Assembly (NCBI GenBank): GCA_043808305.1
Contig: JAZDFB010000098.1
Location: 1-32,318, forward strand
DNA from: JBBAAP01 sp043808305
GTDB taxonomy: Bacteria > Planctomycetota > MHYJ01 > JACQXL01
Reading direction: 5' to 3'
Length of the DNA stretch: 32,318 bases
Each line of letters begins with the position of its first letter. The first letter of the stretch is position 1. The notes beneath the pieces are model-generated. The model was not told the origin of the DNA, searched no databases, and worked only from the letters and a program-made list of their open reading frames with translations. The position numbers were made by a program, and so were the translations under genes. Positions 22,066 through 29,654 of this stretch are shown piece by piece.

Positions 22066-23238
22066 ATGATACGACTGACCGAAGAACAGCAGATAATCCA
22101 GAAGACGGTACGCGAATTCGCCCGCGAGGTAGTCGCGCCCAAAGCCAAGCAGATAGACAAAACCAAAGAGTTCCCGCACGATACCATCAAGAAGATGGCC
22201 GAGCTGTCGCTGATGGGCATCCCGTTCCCGGAGAAATACGGCGGCGCCGGATGCGGTGAGCTAAGCTATATCATCGCCGTTGAGGAACTGGCCCGTGCCT
22301 GCGGTTCCACGGCTATCACCCTGGCGGCTCATACATCGCTCGGTTCGAACCCGCTTTATATGTTCGGGACCGAAGCCCAGAAACTCAAATACCTGGCGCC
22401 GCTGGCCAAGGGCGAAAAGATCGGCGGGCTGGGTATTACCGAACCGTCTGCCGGTTCCGATGTGCACGGTATCAAGACCACGGCTACGCCGGTAAAGGGC
22501 GGTTTTGTCCTCAACGGAACCAAGACGTTCATTACTAACGCCAATGTGGGCGGCATATTTACCGTTGCCGCCAAAGACCCGACCGCCCCTAAGGACAGTT
22601 CCAAAGTCAGGCCGGGCAAAACCTATGACCCAATAAGCCTGTTTATAGTTGAAAGAGGGTTCAAAGGTTTCTCCAACACCAAGGCCGAGGATAAACTGGG
22701 CCTGCGAGCCTCCGATACCGGCGAACTGGTATTCCAGGATTGCTTCGTGCCCGAGGAAAACGTGTTGGGCAAGCGGGGCGAAGGCTTCAGATACCTGATG
22801 CAAACACTGGACGGCGGCCGAATCAGCATCGGGGCGCTGGCGCTGGGACTGGCCCAGGGCGCTATGGATAAAGCCGTCAACTACTCCAAGGAACGCAAGC
22901 AGTTTGACGTGGCTATTTGCGAATTCCAGGCCGTTCAGCATATGATAGCCGACATGGCCGTGGAAATCGAGGCCGCCCGCCATCTGGTTTATTCCGCGGC
23001 CGAGCTTTACGAGGAAGGCAAGCCATTCACCTTTGCCGGCGCCATCGGCAAGCTCTTTGCGTCAGAAGTAGCCATGCGCGTCACCAAAAACGCCATACAG
23101 GTGCACGGCGGATACGGCTATATAACTGATTACGAGGTGGAGAGGTTCTACCGCGATGCCAAGCTTTGCGAGATAGGCGAAGGCACATCAGAAATCCAGA
23201 GGCTGGTCATAGCCCGGCACGTGTTGAAAGGCAACTAA
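22066..23238 (+). CDS. acyl-CoA dehydrogenase
   Basis: This is an FAD-dependent enzyme of 390 aa that oxidises short or branched acyl-CoA to enoyl-CoA and passes electrons to an electron-transfer flavoprotein. The three-part fold is visible. A helical N-terminus (EEQQIIQKTVREFAREVVAPKA) leads to the middle beta domain, with GLGITEPSAGSDVHGIKTTA and TKTFITNANVGG binding FAD and substrate. The C-terminal helical domain follows, with ERKQFDVAICEFQAVQHMIADMAVEIEAAR. The end YRDAKLCEIGEGTSEIQRLVIARHVL carries the probable catalytic Glu of the EGTSEI motif. AGAAAGGA precedes the ATG. The gene stands alone, so the substrate cannot be read from context. Confidence 0.92.
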   Translation: MIRLTEEQQIIQKTVREFAREVVAPKAKQIDKTKEFPHDTIKKMAELSLMGIPFPEKYGGAGCGELSYIIAVEELARACGSTAITLAAHTSLGSNPLYMFGTEAQKLKYLAPLAKGEKIGGLGITEPSAGSDVHGIKTTATPVKGGFVLNGTKTFITNANVGGIFTVAAKDPTAPKDSSKVRPGKTYDPISLFIVERGFKGFSNTKAEDKLGLRASDTGELVFQDCFVPEENVLGKRGEGFRYLMQTLDGGRISIGALALGLAQGAMDKAVNYSKERKQFDVAICEFQAVQHMIADMAVEIEAARHLVYSAAELYEEGKPFTFAGAIGKLFASEVAMRVTKNAIQVHGGYGYITDYEVERFYRDAKLCEIGEGTSEIQRLVIARHVLKGN

Positions 23239-23248
23239 AGTATAGCCT

Positions 23249-23285
23249 CCAGTGCAAATATTACTACAATTGTGATTTGCACTGG
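23249..23285. repeat. 11-bp inverted repeat after the acyl-CoA dehydrogenase gene
   Basis: CCAGTGCAAAT (23249-23259) and ATTTGCACTGG (23275-23285) are perfect complements with a 15-nt loop. It lies 10 bp after the stop and could halt transcription or stabilise the mRNA, although no T-run follows. Confidence 0.6.
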
Positions 23286-23290
23286 ATAAG

Positions 23291-23488
23291 GTGCCGCTCC
23301 CGCTGGAATAAGCGGGATAAGTGCCGGATCCATCGGCTGTTAGAATGTAATGAGTTACCAGCCGAGGATACCTGGCAGTAATTCGTTACACTCAAACTGC
23401 CAGAGTATAACTCGTTTCACTCGAACCGGCACTTATAACTCCCGAAGTTTATCCTCCCGAATGCTTTCGGGAGGGTTCGAAGCGGCAC
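23291..23488. repeat. nested array of conserved-loop hairpins
   Basis: The outermost arms are GTGCCGCT (23291-23298) and AGCGGCAC (23481-23488). Inside are 11-bp arms ATAAGTGCCGG (23317-23327) and CCGGCACTTAT (23426-23436), next to the reverse loop TAACTCGTTTCACTCGAA (23408-23425). Inside these lie two complete hairpins: CGGCTG/CAGCCG around TTAGAATGTAATGAGTTA (23334-23364), and CTGGCAG/CTGCCAG around TAATTCGTTACACTCAAA (23372-23403). The nesting looks like repeated insertion of one unit into another. Confidence 0.75.
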
Positions 23489-23491
23489 TAA

Positions 23492-23565
23492 TGCGCCCGG
23501 CAAGATTCGAACTTGCGACCTGCGGTTTAGGAAACCGCCGCTCTATCCAACTGAGCTACGGGCGC
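23492..23565 (-). tRNA. tRNA-Arg (anticodon CCT)
   Basis: On the minus strand the cloverleaf is complete. The acceptor GCGCCCG pairs with CGGGCGC. The D stem is GCTC/GAGC with an AGTTGGATA loop, and the anticodon stem GCGGT/ACCGC has loop TTCCTAA (anticodon CCT, reading AGG). The T stem GCAAG/CTTGC has loop TTCGAAT. The discriminator base is A. The CCA end is not encoded. It has no neighbouring tRNA. Confidence 0.95.
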
Positions 23566-24030
23566 TTTTGATACAACTTATTATTAAATAATCACTTATA
23601 TACTCAAGTCTAACCTACAGCCACCCCAGAGATTTTGTCTTGTGCCAAATATGTGCTATTAAACTCCAGCAGCTTTGACAGTACGAGACAATACTAAATT
23701 AAGGGAACAATGTCAAGGGGTTTTGGGCTAAATTGCTCTAACTATCTAGTAATAAGAAGTAAAGTTGCAAAGATTTGATTAGTTTGAACTCAATTGTTAC
23801 ATTACGTTCCAATTGTAAGGATAAAAGGTTCGCAGTTCTTATGAAAAAGGCCTCACACACAACTCCTTGAGATCTGCAACTTATTTCCCTTTATTTCTCT
23901 GTCTCAAATGCGCTGACGTTGGATAAGAACTGCAAGCCCTTTCACTTAATATTTATTACTTGACTTTGCGGTTAGTTTTGAGTATAAATGCCAAACCAAA
24001 ATTAATGTATAATCAGAAAGGTAATTGATT
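23566..24030. other. 465-bp spacer between tRNA-Arg and the aromatic operon
   Basis: No gene is supported. The stretch is AT-rich and lacks the palindromic repeats that fill other spacers. The only clear signal is the promoter near its right end. The phrase AGTTCTTA...TAAGAACT (about 23834 and 23924) forms a widely spaced inverted pair that might be an operator. Confidence 0.5.
23960..23988 (+). promoter_or_regulatory. promoter of the aromatic amino acid operon
   Basis: TTGACT (23960-23965), a 17-bp spacer and TATAAA (23983-23988) make the best sigma-70-like promoter in the window. Transcription would begin about 35 nt before the pheA start, with AGAAAGG as its ribosome site. Confidence 0.65.
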
Positions 24031-25092
24031 ATGAAATTGGACCCAATGCGCAAGAAAATCGATCTGCTTGACCACGAGTTGTTGAAACTTCTGAATCAAA
24101 GAATGGAGCTGGTTTTGAAGTTAAAGAAGTTAAAGAGCAGTATTACAGACCCGGACCGGGAGTTAGAAGTGCTCCAGCATGTCCGCAGATGTTCGCAAAA
24201 TTTAATCAGGTCCGAGTTTTCTGATAAATTATTCGGCGAGATTATCAAGGAAAGCAAGCATATCCAGGAACAGGACCTAAAGGTCGTAGGGTTCCAGGGA
24301 GAACACGGTGCCTATAGCGAGGTGGCCGGGCTTAGTTACGATCCAAGTTTAATACCGATTCCTTGTTTTGATTTCGCGGATGTTTTTGACGGCGTTAAAA
24401 ACGACCAGTTTGATTTCGGGATCGTGCCAGTAGAAAATTCCTTGGAGGGGGTCGTTGGCCAGGTAAACGATCTTATGATAGAAGCGGACCTTAAAATAAT
24501 TGGAGAGATAATAATAATACCGATTCATCATTATTTCCATGCGCTGCGCGAAGTGGATTATCGCGATATACGAATTGTCTATTCACATCCGCAGGCATTG
24601 GCTCAATGCCACGGTTTTATTTCCCGAAATAAGCTTGAACCAAGGCCGTTTTACGATACAGCAGGCGCTGCCAAAATGCTCGCCCAAAAGGGAATAAAAA
24701 CCGCCGGGGTGATCGCCAGTAAACTCTGCGCCGAGATTTATGATCTTGAAATAATCAAAGAAAACATCGAAGACCACGAGTCTAATTCCACCAGGTTTGT
24801 GATACTTTCCAAAGAGACGGACAAGGGAACGGGCAATAAATGCTCTATAATATTTTCAACACGGCATAAGGCCGGCGCACTTTTCAAAGTTTTGAAAATA
24901 TTTTCCGACGCGGGCATAAACCTTTCCCGGATAGAGTCAAGACCTATCAGGACAGAACCGGGCAAGTATACCTTTTTCCTCGATTTCCAGGGGTCTGATA
25001 AGGACTCCAAGGTGCTGAACGTTATTGACAAGGTAAAACGGGAAACCGTTATGTTCAAGTTTATGGGTTGTTATAAAGAAGGCGTTAAATGA
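24031..25092 (+). CDS. pheA: bifunctional chorismate mutase/prephenate dehydratase (P-protein)
   Basis: This 353-aa enzyme converts chorismate to prephenate and then to phenylpyruvate, the phenylalanine branch. The AroQ chorismate mutase domain is at about 1-80 (MRKKIDLLDHELLKLLNQRMELVLKLKKLK). The dehydratase follows (GFQGEHGAYSEVA, FDFGIVPVENSLEGVVGQ, and SNSTRF with the catalytic Thr-Arg-Phe). A C-terminal ACT domain has GALFKVLKIFSDAGINLSRIESRP, the ESRP motif that binds phenylalanine in this family, so feedback inhibition by Phe is expected. The start is ATG 24031, because an in-frame TTG six bases earlier has poorer spacing to AGAAAGG. The gene ends in an ATGA overlap with tyrA. Confidence 0.95.
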   Translation: MKLDPMRKKIDLLDHELLKLLNQRMELVLKLKKLKSSITDPDRELEVLQHVRRCSQNLIRSEFSDKLFGEIIKESKHIQEQDLKVVGFQGEHGAYSEVAGLSYDPSLIPIPCFDFADVFDGVKNDQFDFGIVPVENSLEGVVGQVNDLMIEADLKIIGEIIIIPIHHYFHALREVDYRDIRIVYSHPQALAQCHGFISRNKLEPRPFYDTAGAAKMLAQKGIKTAGVIASKLCAEIYDLEIIKENIEDHESNSTRFVILSKETDKGTGNKCSIIFSTRHKAGALFKVLKIFSDAGINLSRIESRPIRTEPGKYTFFLDFQGSDKDSKVLNVIDKVKRETVMFKFMGCYKEGVK

Positions 25093-25880
25093 GAATCGCT
25101 GTTTTGGGCACCGGTAATATGGGGTCATGGCTTGTGCGGGAATTCTCCAAAGAGAATGAAATTGCAGTCTATGATAAGGTTAAAAAGAAAGCCCAAAAGC
25201 TGGCAAGCAATAATAAAAACGTGATATTGCTTTACGAACTTCCTGAATTAAAACGAGCCAGGCCGCAATTGCTTATCAATGCGGTTAGCTTACAGGATAC
25301 TATTGTCTCTTTTGAGAGCGCGGCACAATACCTGGATAAGAGCTGCGTTATTACCGACGTCGCTTCTATTAAAAACGGCATACCCAAATACTATGAGAAA
25401 AACAAATTCAGGTTTGTGTCTATACACCCTATGTTCGGACCTACTTTTGCAAATATGAATTCTTTGAAGGAAGAAAATATCGTCCTGATAAAAGAGTCCG
25501 ATAAGGCTATGGCAGAATTTTTCAAGAAATTCTTTCTTAAACTGGGGTTAAGAATATTTAAATATTCCTTCGAGGAGCACGATAAAATGATGTCTTATTC
25601 GTTGACTCTTCCGTTTATATCTTCAATGGTTTTTGCGGCCTGTATCGACACTACGACGGTGCCCGGCACTACTTTTTCAAGGCACGTAAGAATTACCAAG
25701 GGGCTTCTTTCCGAAAATGACCATCTGCTGGCAGAAATACTTTTTAATAACCATTCGCTGGAGAAGATTGAAACGATAACTTCACGTTTAGAATATCTAA
25801 AACATATTATAAAGGGAAAAGATTCAGGGGAGATCAAGAAATTATTTACTAAATTAAGAGAGAATATTGGAAGGGTCTAA
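25089..25880 (+). CDS. tyrA: prephenate (or arogenate) dehydrogenase
   Basis: This 263-aa NAD(P)-dependent enzyme makes 4-hydroxyphenylpyruvate (or tyrosine) from prephenate (or arogenate). The nucleotide-binding motif VLGTGNMGSWL is at the very N-terminus, with Asp in AVYDK at the end of the second strand favouring NAD. DVASIKNGIPKYY and VSIHPMFGPTF are the family's active-site segments, the latter with the catalytic His. The C-terminal helical dimerisation domain includes YSFEEHDKMMSYSLTLPFISSMVFA. There is no ACT domain, so feedback control by tyrosine is not apparent. It overlaps pheA by 4 nt and aroF by 1 nt. Confidence 0.92.
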   Translation: MRIAVLGTGNMGSWLVREFSKENEIAVYDKVKKKAQKLASNNKNVILLYELPELKRARPQLLINAVSLQDTIVSFESAAQYLDKSCVITDVASIKNGIPKYYEKNKFRFVSIHPMFGPTFANMNSLKEENIVLIKESDKAMAEFFKKFFLKLGLRIFKYSFEEHDKMMSYSLTLPFISSMVFAACIDTTTVPGTTFSRHVRITKGLLSENDHLLAEILFNNHSLEKIETITSRLEYLKHIIKGKDSGEIKKLFTKLRENIGRV

Positions 25881-26692
25881 TGAAAAATATAAAACTTGCC
25901 GCATTGAGCGGGCATAAAAAAACCATCGTCAAGGTGGGTAAAGTAAAAATCGGTGAAGGGTTCACGGTAATAGCCGGACCTTGTAGCGTGGAGAGCGAGG
26001 ACCAGGCTATGGATACCGCGCGAGCTGTAAAAAAAGCCGGCGCTGATATGTTTCGCGGAGGCGCTTTTAAACCAAGAACCTCGCCATATGCCTTCCAGGG
26101 CATGGGATTAAAAGGACTTCAAATACTTGAAAAGGCCAAGAAAGAAACCGGCTTGCCCATCGTAACGGAAATACTTGATACCAGGGATGTTTCCTGGGTC
26201 TCTGAATATGCCGATGTGCTGCAGATTGGCGCAAGAAATATGCAGAATTTCTCGCTCCTCAAAGAGGCCGGGAAAACCGATAAGCCGATATTGCTAAAAC
26301 GCGGTATGTATTCCACAATAGAAGAATGGCTGAATTGCGCCGAATATATACTTAACGGAGGCAATCCTAATGTCATACTTTGCGAAAGAGGCATACGTAC
26401 TTTCGAAACTTATACCAGAAATATCCTTGATTTAAGCGCGATACCGGCCGTCAAAGAACTTACTCATCTGCCGATTATCGTTGACCCTTCACATGCCGTC
26501 GGCAAGGTCAGCTTAATACTACCCATGGCACTTGCGGCCGTAGCCGCCGGCGCAGACGGCATTATGGTTGAGGTCCACAGAAATCCCCAAGAAGCATTAA
26601 GCGACAAGGACCAAGCCCTAACCCCGGCACAGTTTTCGGAAATGCTGAAAAAAGTTCGGGCCGTCAGGAAACTTATGGAAGAATTGCAATGA
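25880..26692 (+). CDS. aroF: 3-deoxy-7-phosphoheptulonate (DAHP) synthase, type I beta
   Basis: This enzyme condenses phosphoenolpyruvate and erythrose 4-phosphate, the first step of the shikimate pathway. It is 270 aa, close to the short KDOPS-like type without the N-terminal ACT-like extension. Motifs are VIAGPCSVES, FRGGAFKPRTSPYAFQGMG, QIGARNMQNF, PILLKRGM, LCERGIRTFE and PIIVDPSHAVG. They include the metal ligands (Cys in GPCS, His in PSHA) and the phosphate-binding Lys/Arg. It overlaps tyrA by 1 nt and aroB by 4 nt. No regulatory domain is seen, so control probably lies in transcription or in PheA. Confidence 0.94.
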   Translation: MKNIKLAALSGHKKTIVKVGKVKIGEGFTVIAGPCSVESEDQAMDTARAVKKAGADMFRGGAFKPRTSPYAFQGMGLKGLQILEKAKKETGLPIVTEILDTRDVSWVSEYADVLQIGARNMQNFSLLKEAGKTDKPILLKRGMYSTIEEWLNCAEYILNGGNPNVILCERGIRTFETYTRNILDLSAIPAVKELTHLPIIVDPSHAVGKVSLILPMALAAVAAGADGIMVEVHRNPQEALSDKDQALTPAQFSEMLKKVRAVRKLMEELQ

Positions 26693-27717
26693 GAGTTTTA
26701 AAAATTAAAGGACGGTACGGTAAATCCAATATCATCCTCGGCGAGTCTATAACTAACTTGGGAAAATACTGTCCATCCGGAAAAACAGTAATCATTACAG
26801 ACAGAAAAGTGCGCAATATTTACGGCAATTTATTTCCGGCATTTGATGTTATCGAGATAGGCGCCGGCGAGCAATCCAAAACGCTTGATACGGCAGCAAA
26901 TATCTATAAAAAATTCTTGGAGCTTGAAGTGGATCGTACATCATTTGTGGTCGGAATCGGCGGAGGAATAGTTTGTGATGTAACCGGATTTGCGGCTTCG
27001 ACGTATATGCGCGGGATTCGTTTCGGTTTTGTGCCGACAACTCTTCTGGCTCAGGCTGATGCAAGTATCGGCGGCAAAAATGGGGTTAATTTCATGCGAT
27101 ATAAGAATATCATAGGCGCCTTTAACCAACCGCAATTCGTTCTGTGTGATTTTAGGCTGTTAAAAACGCTTCAAATGCGAGAATTGAAGTGCGGTTTTGC
27201 TGAAATCATCAAGCATGCCGCCATAGGCGACTCCGCCCTTTTTGCATACCTGGAAAAAAACCGGGCAAGATTGCTTTCGCTTCCTAAAGATGTGATTGAA
27301 AAAGTGCTGTATAATTCCGTCTCTGTTAAGGCAAAAATAGTATCCATCGACGAAACAGAGCAATCCGAAAGAAGAAAATTGAACTTTGGCCATACATTCG
27401 GTCATGCGATTGAAAAAACAGCCCATATCCCGCACGGCGAAGCAATAAGCATAGGCATGACCGTGGCGGCCAAGCTTTCTGTTTTTAAGGGGTTACTCAC
27501 AAAAGAAGATGCCCATCGGATTGAAGCGCTTCTTCGAGCTTTGGATCTCCCGACAAGAATAACAGCGGATAAAAATGCGGTGGTTGATGCAATTAAAAAA
27601 GACAAAAAACGTTATGGCGCAAAAATTAATTTTGCGCTGCTCGAGGGCATCGGAAAAGCGAAGATTGTTGGAATAAAGCTTACAGAATTGGAGTCGGTTG
27701 CGAATGATTTGCGTTAG
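26689..27717 (+). CDS. aroB: 3-dehydroquinate synthase
   Basis: This 342-aa NAD- and zinc-dependent enzyme cyclises DAHP to 3-dehydroquinate. Motifs are GGGIVCDVTGFAASTYMRGIRFGFVPTTLLAQADASIGGKNGVNF in the nucleotide and substrate region, AEIIKHAAIGD, RRKLNFGHTFGHAIE and HGEAISIGM. These carry the metal ligands Glu (CGFAEIIKH) and the two His residues (GHTFGHA, HGEA). The start is the ATGA overlap with aroF. The end overlaps the start of aroD by 14 nt. Confidence 0.95.
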   Translation: MRVLKIKGRYGKSNIILGESITNLGKYCPSGKTVIITDRKVRNIYGNLFPAFDVIEIGAGEQSKTLDTAANIYKKFLELEVDRTSFVVGIGGGIVCDVTGFAASTYMRGIRFGFVPTTLLAQADASIGGKNGVNFMRYKNIIGAFNQPQFVLCDFRLLKTLQMRELKCGFAEIIKHAAIGDSALFAYLEKNRARLLSLPKDVIEKVLYNSVSVKAKIVSIDETEQSERRKLNFGHTFGHAIEKTAHIPHGEAISIGMTVAAKLSVFKGLLTKEDAHRIEALLRALDLPTRITADKNAVVDAIKKDKKRYGAKINFALLEGIGKAKIVGIKLTELESVANDLR

Positions 27718-28348
27718 TATTGGAGAATTATCTGTTAAAAAGTGCCTTGGCGCATTGAAAGGATTAAATTTTGCGGAAATCAGGATAGATAAAATACGCC
27801 GATTCCCGGCAGGCAGTGTGCCGAAAATATTTTCACGGCCTCTGCGCCTTATCGCAACCTGCAGGCCCGGCATTTTGGATGATGCTACGAGAAAAAGACT
27901 TTTAACAGATGCCATAGAAGCAGGAGCGGCTTTTGTTGACATAGAAATCGAGTCAAGCAAGGAATACAAAAAAGAGATTATAGAAAAAGCAAAAGCCCAT
28001 CGCTGCAAGGTTATCATATCCTTCCATAACTACATAAAGATGCCGAAAAAGGCAGAGCTTAACCATATCATTAAAAAGTCTTTTAAAGCAGGTGCAAACA
28101 TTGTAAAGATTGCCTGCAAAGTGCGCTCAGAAAAGGAGAACGCCGAGCTGCTGGGGCTTCTGGATTCAACTAATAAAAATGTGGTGGTTGTCGGAATGGG
28201 CAAAAAAGGAATTATAACCCGAATTATCGCGCCATTACTCGGCAGCCCTTTTACGTACGCATCTGTTTCCAAGGGCAAAGAAACTGCGGAAGGCCAGCTT
28301 GACAAAAATACCATTAAGCGCATTATGGAGAATTTGAAAAGTGTCTAA
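27704..28348 (+). CDS. aroD: 3-dehydroquinate dehydratase, type I
   Basis: This 214-aa Schiff-base enzyme converts 3-dehydroquinate to 3-dehydroshikimate. The fold and motifs are clear: MICVSIGEL at the start, FAEIRIDKI, LIATCRPG, VIISFHNY with the catalytic His, ANIVKIACKV with the Schiff-base Lys, and YASVSKGKETAEGQL near the end. Start ATG 27704 gives the typical N-terminus; an in-frame TTG six bases upstream is less likely. It overlaps aroB by 14 nt and the next gene by 8 nt. Type I (aroD) rather than the type II (aroQ) enzyme is used. Confidence 0.93.
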   Translation: MICVSIGELSVKKCLGALKGLNFAEIRIDKIRRFPAGSVPKIFSRPLRLIATCRPGILDDATRKRLLTDAIEAGAAFVDIEIESSKEYKKEIIEKAKAHRCKVIISFHNYIKMPKKAELNHIIKKSFKAGANIVKIACKVRSEKENAELLGLLDSTNKNVVVVGMGKKGIITRIIAPLLGSPFTYASVSKGKETAEGQLDKNTIKRIMENLKSV

Positions 28349-29654
28349 CACAAAAATATTTACGGTTATCGGCAATCCCATCCTTCACAGCAAAAGCCCG
28401 CAAGTGTTCAATGCGGCCTTTAAGGCAGCATCCATTGATGCGGTTTACACCCGGCTGGCGGCATCGAACGCAAAAGAAGCAATTGCCATAATAAAAGAGA
28501 ACGGAATAGGCGGGTTCAACGTAACAGCTCCGTTCAAATTGGATATAATGCCTTTTCTTGATTCTGTCGACAAAAGCGCCGCGAAAATAGGCGCCGTAAA
28601 TATGGTAATCAGCCGCGATGGTAAACTTGCAGGATATAATACCGATTTCATCGGGGTAATTAATGCTCTTAAGAATAACGGCATCACCCCAAGAGGCAAG
28701 AAAGCCGTTGTCCTTGGAGCAGGCGGCGCCGGCAGGGCCGCGGCTTTCGGACTCATCTCTTTTGACGCAACGGATGTTGTCATCGTAGACCGCACATCCG
28801 GTAAAGCCAAAAGCGCGGCCAAACAACTCGGATGCAGGCCTGCGCCGATGGAAAAAATGAGCGCAGAACTCCCGGATGCGGATATTCTGGTTTCCTGCGT
28901 TTCAACAAAGGAACGAGTTATTAACCCGCGGTTGCTAAAAAAAGGACTTGCGGTGCTTGACGCAAATTATACCGCATCCCGTTTGCTTGCAGATGCAACC
29001 GGCGCGGGATGCACCGCGATAAGCGGCTTGGAATGGTTTCTTTTCCAAGCGGCCGCGGCGTTCAGGTTATTTACAGGCGGAAAAGCTCCTTTGAAAATAA
29101 TGAAAAAGGCTCTTGATTCAACCATTCAAGCCGATTCTAAATCAAATATTGCCTTAATAGGTTTTATGGGGGCCGGGAAAAGCAAGGTCGGCCAAATTTT
29201 AGCGGCTAAGATGAAAATGGAGTTTGAAGACACCGACAGGTCCGTGGAGCTTTCTGCCGCTTTAACTGTTTCAGAGATATTCAAGCTTAAAGGGCAAAAA
29301 GAATTCCGGAAAATAGAAAAATCGGTCATAAAAAGAATGGAATCGGCTCGCGGCAAGGTTTTTTCTTGCGGCGGAGGCGCCATACTGGACCGGGAAAACC
29401 GGGCCATCATATCGCGGAATTGCATCCCGGTATGGTTATGGGTATCCCCTAAAACAGCCCTGAGGAGAATAAGCAACACGGTAAGGCCTTTGCTTGATGT
29501 TAAAAATTCCGAGCGTGAAGCCAAGCGAATCCTCAGAGATAGAAACCATCTTTACGCTCAGGTTGCGGATATGATGGTAAGCACCGAAACCAACTCGCCG
29601 CAAGAAAGCGCCGAAAGAATAGATTATGAAATCCGTAATGCCTTCAAAGGTTAA
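28341..29654 (+). CDS. aroE/aroK: fused shikimate dehydrogenase-shikimate kinase
   Basis: This 437-aa bifunctional protein catalyses two consecutive steps. AroE occupies about 1-265: HSKSP at the start, NVTAPFK with catalytic Lys66, NTDFIG with Asp102, the NADP-binding GAGGAGR at 127-132, and the C-terminal GLEWFLFQAAAAFRLFTG. The shikimate kinase follows (about 268-437), with Walker A GFMGAGKS (274-281), FEDTDRSVE, EFRKIEKSVI, the shikimate-binding SCGGGAI and the lid Arg in RPLL. The join is a short linker (DSTIQADSKSN). The start codon is GTG 28341, overlapping aroD by 8 nt. Fusion to kinase is uncommon in bacteria, and no separate aroK lies in this operon. Confidence 0.93.
   Translation: MSNTKIFTVIGNPILHSKSPQVFNAAFKAASIDAVYTRLAASNAKEAIAIIKENGIGGFNVTAPFKLDIMPFLDSVDKSAAKIGAVNMVISRDGKLAGYNTDFIGVINALKNNGITPRGKKAVVLGAGGAGRAAAFGLISFDATDVVIVDRTSGKAKSAAKQLGCRPAPMEKMSAELPDADILVSCVSTKERVINPRLLKKGLAVLDANYTASRLLADATGAGCTAISGLEWFLFQAAAAFRLFTGGKAPLKIMKKALDSTIQADSKSNIALIGFMGAGKSKVGQILAAKMKMEFEDTDRSVELSAALTVSEIFKLKGQKEFRKIEKSVIKRMESARGKVFSCGGGAILDRENRAIISRNCIPVWLWVSPKTALRRISNTVRPLLDVKNSEREAKRILRDRNHLYAQVADMMVSTETNSPQESAERIDYEIRNAFKG

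Noticed and set aside
23492..23565. tRNA-Arg as an integration site for a genomic island
   Set aside because: No duplicated tRNA 3' end or integrase was seen in the window.
23350..23571. 73-aa frame across the tRNA and hairpins
   Set aside because: It reads through the tRNA-Arg gene on the wrong strand and through palindromic repeats.
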